Shown here: in pieces, positions 7,568-16,694 of the stretch
Layout of the letters: each line of letters starts with the position of its first letter
Position numbering within the stretch: position 1 is the stretch's first letter
Assembly: GCF_001421565.1 (NCBI RefSeq)
Contig: NZ_LMKQ01000001.1
Location: forward strand, 431,277 to 495,276
Source: Agromyces sp. Leaf222
GTDB taxonomy: Bacteria; Actinomycetota; Actinomycetes; Actinomycetales; Microbacteriaceae
Direction of reading: 5' to 3'
DNA: 64,000 bases
Position numbers and translations under genes: made by a program
Notes under the pieces: model-generated
Told to the model about the DNA's origin: nothing
What the model saw: only the letters and a program-made list of their open reading frames with translations
Database searches by the model: none

Positions 7568-9853
7568 ATGACCGACACGATCAACACCGCCGTCGAGGCA
7601 TCCGCCGCGGATGTCGTCGCCGACCTGACCACCGAGGAGAAGGCCTCGCTCACGAGCGGCGCCGACTTCTGGACCACGAAGTCGGTCGACCGCGTCGGCC
7701 TGCCGTCGATCCTGCTGACCGACGGCCCGCACGGCGTTCGCCTGCAGCGCGCGGACAGCGACCACCTCGGCATCGGCGACAGCGTGCCGGCCACCTGCTT
7801 CCCGCCGGCCGTCGCGCTCGGATCGTCGTTCGACGTCGACCTGCTCGAGCGCGTCGGAACGGCGCTCGGCGAGGAGGCGCGTGCCGAGGGCGTCGGCGTG
7901 CTGCTCGGCCCTGGCATCAACATCAAGCGCTCGCCGCTCTGCGGCCGCAACTTCGAGTACCTCTCCGAGGACCCGATCGCCTCCGGCGTGCTCGGCTCGG
8001 CGCTCGTGCGCGGCCTGCAGTCGCAGGGCGTCGGCGCCTCGCTCAAGCACTTCGCGGCCAACAACCAGGAGGCCGACCGCATGCGCGTCTCGGCCGACAT
8101 CGACGAGCGCCCGCTGCGCGAGATCTACCTGCGCGGCTTCCAGCGCGTCGTCGAGGACGAGCAGCCGTGGACCGTCATGTGCTCGTACAACCGGCTCAAC
8201 GGCGTCTACACGTCGGAGGACCCGTGGCTGCTCACGAAGGTGCTGCGCGACGAGTGGGGCTTCGAGGGCCTCGTCGTCTCGGACTGGGGCGCCGTGAACG
8301 ACCGGGTCACCGGGCTCGTCGCGGGGCTCGACCTCGAGATGCCGTCGAGCGCGGGCCGCACCGACGCGCAGCTCGTGGCCGCGGTGCAGGCCGGCACGCT
8401 CGACGAGGCCGTGCTCGACCTCGCCGCGCTCCGCAACGTCGAGCTCGTGCAGAAGGCGGTGCGCGGCGCCAGGGCCGACGCGTCGTACGACGTCGACACC
8501 CACCACGCCCTCGCCCGCGAAGCCGCCGGCGCCTCGATCGTGCTGCTGAAGAACGAGGGCGTCCTGCCGCTCGCCGCCGACGCCTCGGTCGCCGTGATCG
8601 GCGAACTCGCGCGCACCCCGCGCTACCAGGGCGCCGGCTCGTCGCAGATCAACCCGACGAGGCTCGACAACGCGCTCGACGAGATCCGCGTGCTCGCGGG
8701 CGCCGGCGCCGAGGTGCCGTTCGCCGCGGGCTACGCCGCCGACGCCACGACGTCCGACGAGCTGACCGCCGAGGCCGTGGCCGTGGCATCCGCCGCCTCG
8801 ACCGTGCTGCTCTTCCTCGGCGTGCCCGCCGAGCAGGAGTCCGAGGGCTTCGACCGCGAGGACCTCGAGCTCCCCGCCGGGCAGACCGAGCTGCTCGACG
8901 CGGTGCTCGCCGCCAACGCGAACGTCGTGATCGTGCTCGCCAACGGCGGCGTCGTGCGCCTCTCGGGCCTCGCCGACCGCGTGCCCGCGATCGTCGAGGG
9001 CTGGCTGCTCGGCCAGGCCGGCGGCGGCGCGGTCGCCGACGTGCTCTACGGCGTCGTGAACCCCTCCGGGCGCCTGGCCGAGACGATCCCGGTGCGTCTG
9101 GCCGACAGCCCCGCGTACCTCGACTTCCCGGGCGAGCACTCGCACGTGCGCTACGGCGAGGGCCTCTTCGTCGGATACCGCTGGTACGACGCACGCGACC
9201 TCGCGGTCACCTACCCGTTCGGCCACGGCCTCTCGTACACGACCTTCGAGTACGCGGATGCCTCGGCGACCGCGTCGGCAGAGGGTATCGCCGTGCGCGT
9301 CACCGTGACGAACACGGGCGACCGCGACGGCGCCGAGGTCGTGCAGGTCTACACCTCGCTCGCCGGTTCCTCGATCGTGCGCGCCCCGCGCGAGCTCAAG
9401 GGCTTCGCGAAGGTCGCCCTCGCGGCCGGTGAATCTCGCGAGGTCGAGGTGCCCGTGCGCCGCGAGGACCTCGCGTACTGGGACACCCGCGTCGACCAGT
9501 GGGTCGTCGAGGGCGGCGAGTACACCGTCGAGGTCGGCGCGTCGAGCCGCGACATCCGCTCGGTCGCGACGGTCGCCGTCGAAGGCGACGCCGTGAGCGC
9601 CCCGCTCTCGATGAACTCGTCGATCGGCGAACTCATCGCGCACCCCGTCGCCGGCCCGATCATCCTCCAGGCGCTCAGCGCCGGCAACGAGGGCGACGGA
9701 CCGGATGTCGGCGGCGCGCTGCTCGCCGACCCGTCGATGTTCAAGATGATGGCGTCGTTCCCGATCGGGCGACTCGCGTCGTTCCCGGGCATGCCGGTCT
9801 CGATGGACCAGGTCGAGCAGCTCATCGCCGCCTCGAACGCGCAGGGCGCATAG
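7568..9853 (+). CDS. Glycoside hydrolase family 3 beta-glucosidase
   Basis: The 761-residue protein has no signal peptide, so it is cytoplasmic. The N-terminal TIM-barrel carries the substrate-binding DGPHGVR (residues 52-58), KHF (160-162) and the nucleophile in VVSDWG (D239). The second domain holds the candidate acid/base in EQESEGFDRED, and a fibronectin III-like domain follows (GDRDGAEVVQVYTS onward). About 85 extra C-terminal residues contain a helical HPVAGPIILQAL segment common in actinobacterial GH3 enzymes. A GAAGGAG ribosome site precedes the ATG. It should release glucose or another sugar from glycosides imported by the adjacent MFS transporters. It may have its own promoter or be read from the MFS-PAP2 operon 49 bp upstream. 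Confidence 0.95.
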   Translation: MTDTINTAVEASAADVVADLTTEEKASLTSGADFWTTKSVDRVGLPSILLTDGPHGVRLQRADSDHLGIGDSVPATCFPPAVALGSSFDVDLLERVGTALGEEARAEGVGVLLGPGINIKRSPLCGRNFEYLSEDPIASGVLGSALVRGLQSQGVGASLKHFAANNQEADRMRVSADIDERPLREIYLRGFQRVVEDEQPWTVMCSYNRLNGVYTSEDPWLLTKVLRDEWGFEGLVVSDWGAVNDRVTGLVAGLDLEMPSSAGRTDAQLVAAVQAGTLDEAVLDLAALRNVELVQKAVRGARADASYDVDTHHALAREAAGASIVLLKNEGVLPLAADASVAVIGELARTPRYQGAGSSQINPTRLDNALDEIRVLAGAGAEVPFAAGYAADATTSDELTAEAVAVASAASTVLLFLGVPAEQESEGFDREDLELPAGQTELLDAVLAANANVVIVLANGGVVRLSGLADRVPAIVEGWLLGQAGGGAVADVLYGVVNPSGRLAETIPVRLADSPAYLDFPGEHSHVRYGEGLFVGYRWYDARDLAVTYPFGHGLSYTTFEYADASATASAEGIAVRVTVTNTGDRDGAEVVQVYTSLAGSSIVRAPRELKGFAKVALAAGESREVEVPVRREDLAYWDTRVDQWVVEGGEYTVEVGASSRDIRSVATVAVEGDAVSAPLSMNSSIGELIAHPVAGPIILQALSAGNEGDGPDVGGALLADPSMFKMMASFPIGRLASFPGMPVSMDQVEQLIAASNAQGA

Positions 9854-9880
9854 CGCTCAGCGCGCTCGTCGCACACGACC

Positions 9881-9914
9881 GGCGCCCCGTCTCCCACCCG
9901 GGAGGCGGGGCGCC
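9881..9914 (+). terminator. Strong hairpin terminator after the GH3 gene
   Basis: GGCGCCCCG-T-CTCCC (9881-9895) pairs with GGGAG-G-CGGGGCGCC (9900-9914), a 15-bp stem with one G-U pair and a 4-nt loop, starting 28 bp after the GH3 stop codon. No U-tract follows. Confidence 0.75.
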
Positions 9915-9985
9915 GTCGTGCAACCCCCTGTTGCGAGGCGACGGTCGAGTGCGAGACTGGGCCGAGCAGACGGAGGGGGTACCGG

Positions 9986-10426
9986 ATGTCGCGGAAGACG
10001 ACGGCCGAGAAGAACCGTGCGCGAGCTCGACACGAGGCGAAGCGGGCGGTGCGCGAAGCGCGCCGCGCGGCGAAGCACGCGCGCAAGGTCGGCGCGAGCC
10101 TCACCAGGGCCGGCGCGGAACGGTTCGCGGCGCTCACCGCCGACGCGCAGGCCGACGTGCGGCTCGCACGCGAGGTGCGCAAGAGCCGTCCCCACGAAGC
10201 GGTGCGGCTCGCGCATCGTGCCACCAGGCGCCTGGTCGGGGCCTCGACGCGAGCCGAGGCATCCGGCGATGCCGACGTGCGCAAGCGGGCGGATGCCGCC
10301 GCGAAGCGCAACCAGGCCGCACTCGTGCTGGCGACCAAGCAGCGCCGCGATGCGGCCAAGAAGATCGGCAAGTGGTCGGATGCGGCGACGAAGGCTTGGG
10401 AGAAGCACGCCACGGCGGCCAAGTGA
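9986..10426 (+). CDS. Small Ala/Lys/Arg-rich conserved hypothetical protein
   Basis: This 146-residue, strongly basic protein is built almost entirely of Ala, Arg and Lys helices (for example AKRAVREARRAAKHARK) and ends in a lysine-rich tail. A GGAGGG Shine-Dalgarno lies 7-12 nt before the ATG. No catalytic motif, signal peptide or membrane segment is present. The composition recalls histone H1-like or nucleoid-associated proteins and long charged single helices, but I recognise no family and nucleic-acid binding is only a suggestion. It is followed after 22 bp by another small gene with its own GGAGG site, so the two may be co-transcribed. Confidence 0.7.
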   Translation: MSRKTTAEKNRARARHEAKRAVREARRAAKHARKVGASLTRAGAERFAALTADAQADVRLAREVRKSRPHEAVRLAHRATRRLVGASTRAEASGDADVRKRADAAAKRNQAALVLATKQRRDAAKKIGKWSDAATKAWEKHATAAK

Positions 10427-10448
10427 CGCGGGCGCAGGAGGAACACCG

Positions 10449-10796
10449 ATGGCGATCAGGCTCAACGAGACGGCCCTGCGGCACGCCCGCTCGCTCGTGC
10501 GCGACGGCGCCGTGAAGCGCGACGAACGCGACGACTGGAGCGAGCACGCGCCGAGCGCCGACGAGGAGAACGCCTTCATCGAGGAGCACGGCTGGACGGA
10601 GTACCGCCACTGGCACCTCGGCTTCGACGACGACGCGAACCCCGAGACCAAGGAGGCGTACTCGTTCCCCTACGGCGATTTCCGCAAGGTGCACCGGTGC
10701 GCGGTGATCTCGCTCGAGGGCCGCGCCGGCCAGTACGACCACGACGACATCCGCGACGCGTCGAAGAAGCTGCTCGAGCTGATCGACGCGGACTGA
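10449..10796 (+). CDS. Small conserved actinobacterial hypothetical protein
   Basis: The 115-residue acidic protein begins MAIRLNETALRHARSLVRDG, has the conserved-looking blocks ERDDWSEHAPSADEENAFIEEHGW and SFPYGDFRKVHRCAVISLEGRAGQYDH, and ends in a short helix. GGAGG lies 6 nt before the ATG. I have the impression of having seen this short family across actinobacteria as an uncharacterised protein, but no function is known to me. The Trp, His and Tyr-rich centre suggests a compact globular fold rather than a disordered peptide. It ends at a bidirectional hairpin shared with the convergent lldD-like gene. Confidence 0.8.
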   Translation: MAIRLNETALRHARSLVRDGAVKRDERDDWSEHAPSADEENAFIEEHGWTEYRHWHLGFDDDANPETKEAYSFPYGDFRKVHRCAVISLEGRAGQYDHDDIRDASKKLLELIDAD

Positions 10797-10818
10797 CGCG
10801 CCTCCGAACCGGGTGAGT

Positions 10819-10856
10819 CGCACGCCGCCGCCTCGGTCGTGACGCGGCGGCGTGCG
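10819..10856. terminator. Bidirectional hairpin terminator
   Basis: CGCACGCCGCCGC (10819-10831) is perfectly complementary to GCGGCGGCGTGCG (10844-10856) with a 12-nt loop. It lies between two convergent stop codons (10796 and 10872), so it can end both transcripts. Confidence 0.75.
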
Positions 10857-10871
10857 TTCAAGTGCTGGCGA

Positions 10872-12278
10872 TCAGTTCTTGACGCTCGGCTTCTTCGCGG
10901 CGGGCCTGGCGGGAGCGGCCTTCGTGGTCGAGGGCGTCGACGACGCGGCGGTCGTCGACGGCTTCGCCGCCGCAGGCGTGCGCGGGCTGCGCGTCGTCTT
11001 CGGCTTGGCGGTCGCGACGGCCTGCGCAGCGGCATCCGCCAGCGGCTTGGCGATCGGCACCATGCGCGTGAGCTGCGTGACGTGCTGGGGGCCGAGCTCG
11101 TCGAGCGTGGCGACCTCGAGCAGCTTCATGGTGCGCTCGACCTCGCCCTTCAGGATCGAGATGGTCTTGTCGACGCCGCGGCGACCGCCGGCCATCAGGC
11201 CGTAGAGGTAGGCGCGGCCGATGAGCGTGAAGCGTGCACCGAGCGCGACGGATGCCACGATGTCGGCGCCGTTCATGATGCCGGTGTCGACGTGCACCTC
11301 CATGTCGGAGCCGATCTCGCGCACGACGTGCGGCAGCAGGTGGAACGGGATCGGGGCGCGGTCGAGCTGGCGCCCGCCGTGGTTCGAGAGCACGACGCCG
11401 TCGACGCCGCGGTCGGCGAGCAGGCGCGCGTCCTCGACGGTCTGCACGCCCTTGACGACGATCTTGCCCGGCCACATCGAGCGGATGATGTCGAGGTCGT
11501 CGAACGAGATGGTCGGGTCCATGGCCGAGTCCAGCAGTTCGCCCACGGTGCCGCCGGTCGTCGACAGCGAGGCGAACTCGAGCGGCGGCGTGGTGAGGAA
11601 GTTGATCCACCAGGCGGGCCGCGGGATCGCGTTGATGATCGTGCCGGGGGTCAGCTGCGGCGGAATCGAGAAGCCGTTGCGCTTGTCGCGCAGGCGCGCA
11701 CCGGCGACGGGCGTGTCGACCGTGAAGAAGATCGTGTCGAAGCCGGCCGTGGCCGCGCGGCGGGTCAGTTCGTAGGAGATCTCGCGCTCGCGCATGACGT
11801 AGAGCTGGAACCAGTTGCGACCGGTCGGGTTCGCGGCCTTCACGTCTTCGATCGACGTGGTGCCGAGCGTCGAGAGCGTGAAGGGGATGCCGGCCGCGCC
11901 CGCCGCGCCCGCACCGGCGATCTCGCCCTCGGTCTGCATGAGCCTGGTGAAGCCGGTCGGGGCGATGCCGAACGGCAGGGCGCTGGTGCCGCCGAGCACC
12001 TCGCGGGTCGTGTCGACCACGGGCACGCTGCGCAGGATCGACGGGTGGAACTCGACGTCCTGGAATGCCTGGCGCGCACGCGCCAGCGACAGCTCGCCCT
12101 CGGCGGCACCCTCGGTGTAGTCGAAGGCCGCCTTCGGGGTGCGCCGCTTCGCGATCGTGCGCAGGTCGGCGATCGTGAGCGCCTTCTCGAGCCGACGATC
12201 GGTCGGGTCGAGGGTCGGCGTCTTGAACCGCATGAGCTGGGCGAGCTCCTTGGGATTCGGGAACTGGCGCTGGACCAT
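10872..12278 (-). CDS. lldD: FMN-dependent alpha-hydroxy-acid dehydrogenase (L-lactate dehydrogenase type)
   Basis: Residues 20-395 form an FMN-binding TIM barrel of the glycolate oxidase/lactate dehydrogenase family, which oxidises L-2-hydroxy acids to 2-oxo acids. Visible landmarks are [47 protein letters not shown], the lysine segment KGVQTVEDA and the catalytic His-Arg in [11 protein letters not shown]. After the barrel a tail of about 65 residues rich in Ala, Lys, Pro and Thr is added, which the family lacks. The regulator just upstream (12311-13093, 32 bp away) is of LldR type with matching operators, so lactate is the likely substrate. Other 2-hydroxy acids cannot be excluded. Confidence 0.9.
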   Translation of the reverse strand: MVQRQFPNPKELAQLMRFKTPTLDPTDRRLEKALTIADLRTIAKRRTPKAAFDYTEGAAEGELSLARARQAFQDVEFHPSILRSVPVVDTTREVLGGTSALPFGIAPTGFTRLMQTEGEIAGAGAAGAAGIPFTLSTLGTTSIEDVKAANPTGRNWFQLYVMREREISYELTRRAATAGFDTIFFTVDTPVAGARLRDKRNGFSIPPQLTPGTIINAIPRPAWWINFLTTPPLEFASLSTTGGTVGELLDSAMDPTISFDDLDIIRSMWPGKIVVKGVQTVEDARLLADRGVDGVVLSNHGGRQLDRAPIPFHLLPHVVREIGSDMEVHVDTGIMNGADIVASVALGARFTLIGRAYLYGLMAGGRRGVDKTISILKGEVERTMKLLEVATLDELGPQHVTQLTRMVPIAKPLADAAAQAVATAKPKTTRSPRTPAAAKPSTTAASSTPSTTKAAPARPAAKKPSVKN

Positions 12279-12310
12279 CTTCGGTTCTCGCTTTCTGGTG
12301 GGTGCGGCCG

Positions 12311-13093
12311 TCAGGCGTTGACGGCGGTGGCTTCGGTGACGGGAGTGGCTTCGGGGAAGGTCTCGGCGTAGTACCCCGAGATGTGGTCGTGGATGCGGGA
12401 GCGGGCCGCCGCGGCATCCGCTGCCCTGATCGCCTCGACGACGCCGCGGTGCTCGCTGCGCAGGCGGGCGGATGTCGCGTGCCAGTCGTCGATGCGTGCG
12501 AGGCCGTCGAGCGCGTAGCCCTCGATGCCACTGCGGAGGCCGGCCATCGTCGCGGTCACGACCTGGTTGCCGGACGCCTCGGCCAGCGCCAGGTGGAACG
12601 CGGCGTCGAGCGCGAGGAACTCGGCGGGCTCGAGATCGGGGGAGTCCATGGCGTCGAGCAGGCGCTCGGCGGCGTCGAGGTCTGGTGCGCTGACGGCGCC
12701 TGATGCCGCGTCGGCGCCGGTGCCGGGTACCGCATCGGCGAGCTCGCCCGCGACCGCGGATTCGAGGATGAGCCGGGTGCGCACGATGTCGGCGACGGGG
12801 AACCCATGGGCGGCGACCTGCAGGCGCATGAGCGCGCTCATGGCGCCGCCCGGTGTGGCCACGATGATGGCGCCCGCGTTCGGGCCGGAGCCCGATGCCG
12901 TGCGGATGAGGCCCATGGCCTCGAGCACGCGCAGCGCCTCGCGCACGCTGGAACGCCCGACGCCGAGGTCGGCTGCGAGGGCGCGTTCGCCCGGCAGGCG
13001 TTCGCCGGGGAGCAGGTCTCCGTCGAGCAGTCGGCGTTCGACGTGCTCGAGCACCGCGCGCCAGGCGCGGGGGCTCTCGGTGTCGGTCGTCAC
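12311..13093 (-). CDS. lldR: GntR family (FadR/FCD subfamily) regulator, LldR-like
   Basis: The 260-residue protein has an N-terminal winged helix ([34 protein letters not shown]) and a C-terminal FCD helical domain with metal-ligand-type residues in [16 protein letters not shown] and [12 protein letters not shown] chose the GTG at 13093 because a GGGAGG ribosome site lies 4-10 nt upstream. The ATG at 13138 would place translation inside an operator. It is followed by the lactate dehydrogenase-like gene and preceded by two TGGTNNNACCA-type operators, so it most likely represses its own operon and is released by lactate. The symbol rests on family and neighbour, not on ligand evidence. Confidence 0.88.
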   Translation of the reverse strand: MTTDTESPRAWRAVLEHVERRLLDGDLLPGERLPGERALAADLGVGRSSVREALRVLEAMGLIRTASGSGPNAGAIIVATPGGAMSALMRLQVAAHGFPVADIVRTRLILESAVAGELADAVPGTGADAASGAVSAPDLDAAERLLDAMDSPDLEPAEFLALDAAFHLALAEASGNQVVTATMAGLRSGIEGYALDGLARIDDWHATSARLRSEHRGVVEAIRAADAAAARSRIHDHISGYYAETFPEATPVTEATAVNA

Positions 13094-13116
13094 GTCGCCT
13101 CCCTCTGCGCTGCCGG

Positions 13117-13154
13117 TGTGGTCTGACCACAGTAGCACGTGTGGTCAGACCACA
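13117..13154 (-). promoter_or_regulatory. Two perfect 15-bp tandem operators for the LldR-like regulator
   Basis: TGTGGTCTGACCACA (13117-13131) and TGTGGTCAGACCACA (13140-13154) are both perfect palindromes apart from the centre base, 23 bp centre to centre. Each contains the FadR-subfamily core TGGTNNNACCA. A -10-like TACTGT on the minus strand (13129-13134) lies between and partly inside them, so binding would block the regulator-dehydrogenase promoter. Confidence 0.85.
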
Positions 13155-13160
13155 TGGAGA

Positions 13161-13209
13161 GGGCCTCCGCGCCCGATCGGACCACTCGTCCGATCGCGCG
13201 CAGAGGCCC
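13161..13209 (-). terminator. Long hairpin after the metallophosphoesterase gene
   Basis: GGGCCTC (13161-13167) pairs with GAGGCCC (13203-13209), and inner GATCGGAC (13075+100 to 13182) pairs with GTCCGATC (13188-13195) around a 5-nt loop, with small bulges between. It lies just downstream of the minus-strand phosphoesterase stop codon and upstream of the tandem operators. Confidence 0.6.
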
Positions 13210-13233
13210 GATGATGTGCCGAGACGCAGACAG

Positions 13234-13758
13234 CTACCGCAGCACGAACTCGACCCGGGTCGTGTTGCCTGCGACATCGTGAACGATGAGCACGTTGGCG
13301 CCGGCCACCGCGCCGAAGACGCCGGGCTTCACGAAGTTCAGGTCCGACCACGGGTTGTCGGTCAGGTCCTTCACGACGCCGTTGAGCTCGACGCGGTCGA
13401 CCTTGCCCGGGTCGGCGAGCTTGAAGCTGACCTTCTCGTAGCCCGCCGTCGCGTCGCCGCTCGTGAACGAGGCGCCGTCCTTGACCGTCACCGTCGGCGC
13501 GGTGGCGTCGACCGTGAAGTCGAACGTCGAGGTCTTCGAGATGTTGCCGGCGGCATCCTGCGCGTTGTAGCGCAGCGTGTACGCGCCGTCGGGGAGCGTG
13601 AGGGTCGCCGTGTGCGATCCGCTCCTGCCCGTGGCCGGCGACTGCGTGCTCTTGACGAGCTTGCCGTCGCGGTAGACGTTCGCGACGATGCGGGCGAGCC
13701 CGACCTCGTCGGTTGCGTCGACCTGCACGGCGACCTCGGGCGACGGCCACACCTGCAT
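13234..13758 (-). CDS. C-terminal Ig-like fragment of the frameshifted phosphoesterase
   Basis: This 174-codon open frame carries two bacterial Ig-like segments ([20 protein letters not shown] and [22 protein letters not shown]), the expected end of the secreted phosphoesterase at 13234-16390. Its ATG at 13758 has no ribosome site and it lacks a signal peptide, so it is unlikely to be made as an independent protein. It is listed because the pair together defines the frameshift. Confidence 0.4.
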   Translation of the reverse strand: MQVWPSPEVAVQVDATDEVGLARIVANVYRDGKLVKSTQSPATGRSGSHTATLTLPDGAYTLRYNAQDAAGNISKTSTFDFTVDATAPTVTVKDGASFTSGDATAGYEKVSFKLADPGKVDRVELNGVVKDLTDNPWSDLNFVKPGVFGAVAGANVLIVHDVAGNTTRVEFVLR

Positions 13759-16390
13759 CGACGGTCGACGACTTCGTCGCGAACGGGTGCGAGACCGTCG
13801 TGCCGGGCTGCACGTCGTCGAACTCCTGCACGCCGAAGGCGGTGAGCAGCTTCACGTCGGCCGGAACGGTGTCGTGGTTGGTCGCGGCGACCGTCAGCGT
13901 CAGTTCGCCCGCCGAAGCGGTCGTGGTGGCCGTGACCTCCACGTCGGGCTGCTGCGAGGCGAGGTGCCCCATCGGCAGGAACTCGGCGCCGCCACCCCAC
14001 TGGAGTCCGTTCTGCGAGCTGAGCCCGGTCAGTCGGATGTATCGGCCGGTCGTCTCGGCGAAGTCGACCTGCTTCCATCCGGTGCCGCCGGCGAACGCTC
14101 CCGCGGCCACCGGGGCGCCCCAGGTCGCGTTGTCGCTCGACACGTGGATCTCGTAGGCCTTGAGATTGCCGTTGGTGGCCGGCAGCGCACGCGGCAGGTA
14201 CCGGTACCCGTCGAGCACGTGCTCGGATCCGAGGTCGATCGTGATCCAGTGCGGGAAGGTCGGCGGTTGCGCGACCGTCCACGCACCGTGCCACAGGGTC
14301 GCGGGGTCGCCGTCGATGGCGTTCACGGCGAGGTCGCCCGTCGTCTCCTCGCTCGAGAACCCGGCGATCGAGAGCCGCGAGCGCGGAATCGTGCCCTCGA
14401 GGATCGTCGTCAGCGTGGTGCCGCGGCTGATCGAACCCGGACCGTCAGCCGAGGTGAAGGTCGCCTCGGCGGTCACGGCGTGAGCGCCGGCCTCGGTGCC
14501 GGCCGGCGGCACGACGATCCAGTCCGTCGTGCGCACGTCACCGGCGGCGATCTCCGCGAACTGCGAGTCGGTCGCGGCGAACGCGTGCCAGCCGTCGGGG
14601 GCGTTCAGCGAGACGGATGCCCCGGTCATCGGCGCGTCCGTCTGGTTGGTGAAGGCCGTGGTGACCGTGGTCGCCTCGCCGGGAATCACCTCGGAGGCCT
14701 TGGCTGACAGCTTCAGGCGACCCGGCTGAGCAGCGGCATCCTCACCGCCGATGAACTCCACCGACCTGGTCTGCGACCGGTTGCCGTACATGTCGACGGC
14801 GGTGACGTCTGCGATGTACTCCGTGCCCTGCGTCAGCGTGATCTGCGGTGCGTCGGCCTGGCGGCCGTTGCGGATCGCCAGCGGGATGTCCAGGATGCTG
14901 GGGCGCGGCGCGACCTGGAAGTCGGAGAGCACCTTCTTGCCGGCGGCGATGGGGAGCGCGAGCGCGCCGGTCGCGGCATCCTTCACCCGCACGTCGTAGC
15001 CGTAGACCGACTCGTCGTCGCTCGCGGCGGGAACGCGGAGGATGTCCTCACCGTCGACCACGAGGTGCTCGGGCGTCCCCTCGAACGTCGGCGCCACGTT
15101 GTCGCGCGCTGCCGAGGTGAAGTCGTAGTTCGAGCGCACCTCGGCAGGCGTGCTGCCGTCGAGTCGGACCGTCCACGTCGGGCCGGCGAGCGTGCCCGCG
15201 CTGTCGAACGGATAGCCGGACTGGTACGTGCCCCACTGGGCGTTGGTGTAAGTGCGCTCGTTCTCGGCGGCGTAGTTGACGCGGTCGATCTCGGTGCGGT
15301 CGGCGTAGACCTCGACGTAGAGCGACTGCGCGGTGGCGATCGTGGCCTCCTCCCACAGGGCGTTGCCGAAGACCTGGTACGCGTCGTGCGGGATCTCGGT
15401 GTACGACATGGAGCCGTCGTTGACCGCGGTGAAACCGCCCTGCCAGATCGACCGCTCGTCGTTCAGGTTCAGGTGCGAGTGACCCGAGAAGTACACGGCC
15501 TGCGGGTACGCGGAGAGGTCGGTCGTGAGCGTCGCGTTGGAGGCCTGGGCGCCGTCGTGCACCGTGCTCGTCGCGGGGCGGTGGCCGACCACGAAGATCG
15601 GCCGATTGAGTGCGCCGGGCTCTGCCGACAACGCAGCAAGACGTCCCTGCAGCCATGTGCGCTGCGCACCCGAGTAGGCCTCGGTGTCGATCACGAGGAA
15701 CGTGCTGTCACCGAACTTCTTCTCGTAGTAGCCGCCGGTCGCGTTGGGGAACCAGTCGCCGTAGTACTTCGCCATGTCGGCGTTGCCGACGTCGTGGTTG
15801 CCGTGCGACATCAGCACCGGGGTGTCCTCGATGCCGAGGCGGTTGAGGTTCTCGTCGAAGAGGGTCTTGACGACCTGGTGGTCGGGCGCGGTGTTCCAGT
15901 TGTTGTCGTTGATCTGGTCTCCGTTGGAGATGATCAGGTCGGGCGCCGGGTTGATCGAGGCCATCGTGTCGAAGTGGCTCTTCCAGATGCCGCGGTTCTT
16001 CTCGTCGAGTACCGAGGTGTGAACGTCGCTCATCATGAAGAAGGACAGCAGCGGCTTCTCGTCGGTCTTGATGAGGTATCCCTCGATCTCCGCGGGTGAA
16101 GCCTCGCCGTCGAGGAACGCGACCGCCGCGAGGTTCGTCGTCTTCTCGATGCTGATGGGCTCGGCGTAGACCGGGCTCGTCGTGGTCGGCATCGACCCGT
16201 CGAGCGTGTATCGGATCTCGGCTCCCGGCTCGGCCGTGAGTTCGACGGTGGTCTCGTCGGTGTAGCGCCCTCCGGGCTGGCTGAAGCTGGGCGCCTCCGG
16301 GGGTTCGGCAGCAGATGCGGCCGTCGCGGGCAAAGCCGCTCCGGCCATGACCGCGAGCAGCGCGCAAGCGCCGGCGATCGTCGTCTTCAT
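13234..16390 (-). pseudogene. Secreted calcineurin-like metallophosphoesterase, multidomain, frameshifted near its C terminus
   Basis: The N-terminal frame starts at the ATG at 16390 and encodes a signal peptide (about 28 residues ending ATAASAAE). A chitobiase/hexosaminidase C-terminal-like domain follows (about 33-110), then a complete metallophosphoesterase domain with SDVH, SNGDQ, SHGNHD, VGHRP and SGHSH metal ligands. After that come an alpha-galactosidase NEW3-like Ig domain and an F5/8-type discoidin domain (IDGDPATLWHG onward). Around 13741-13775 the sense frame changes: the coding sequence continues as Ig-like repeats in another frame to the stop at 13234, while the first frame runs on as arginine-rich nonsense to 13145. 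The intact protein would be about 1,050 residues and exported. Either a real mutation or a sequencing error caused the break. The catalytic part is unaffected. Confidence 0.75.
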
Positions 16391-16694
16391 CTCATCTCAC
16401 TTTCGTCACGTATATAGACATAAACCCCCGGCAAGGGGGTCTCCGGACGACAAGTAGATACAACTGAGAGGAACGGACCGCATCGCGGAATCGAAGAGCC
16501 CATGAACGTCCTGAGATGGGAAGTTCATGTGCCGAACTTGTACCGACGTCTTGTGGTCAGCGGCATCCTGTGATGCGGCGGCGGGCGCGACGATGCATGC
16601 GATGGCGCCGGACGCACGAGCGCGCACCGCGGCGCGAACGCGAGACCGTGCGGCTCACGTCGGCGGGCGCGGGCGGCCGCGCCGTCGCCGGGAG
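16391..16694. other. Intergenic region without a gene (304 bp)
   Basis: It lies between the start of the secreted phosphoesterase and the stop of the NYN gene, both on the minus strand, and contains no supported coding frame. It is less GC-rich near 16400-16470 and has a short CCCCC-GGCA-GGGGG hairpin (about 16434-16449 region), as expected for a promoter and leader. The far end holds the hairpin at 16661-16690. Confidence 0.6.
16661..16690 (-). terminator. Bulged GC hairpin after the NYN gene
   Basis: CGGCG (16661-16665) plus GGCGCGG (16666-16672) pair with CCGCGCC (16677-16683) and CGCCG (16686-16690) around a 4-nt loop with a 2-nt bulge, directly downstream of the minus-strand NYN stop codon at 16695. 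Confidence 0.45.
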
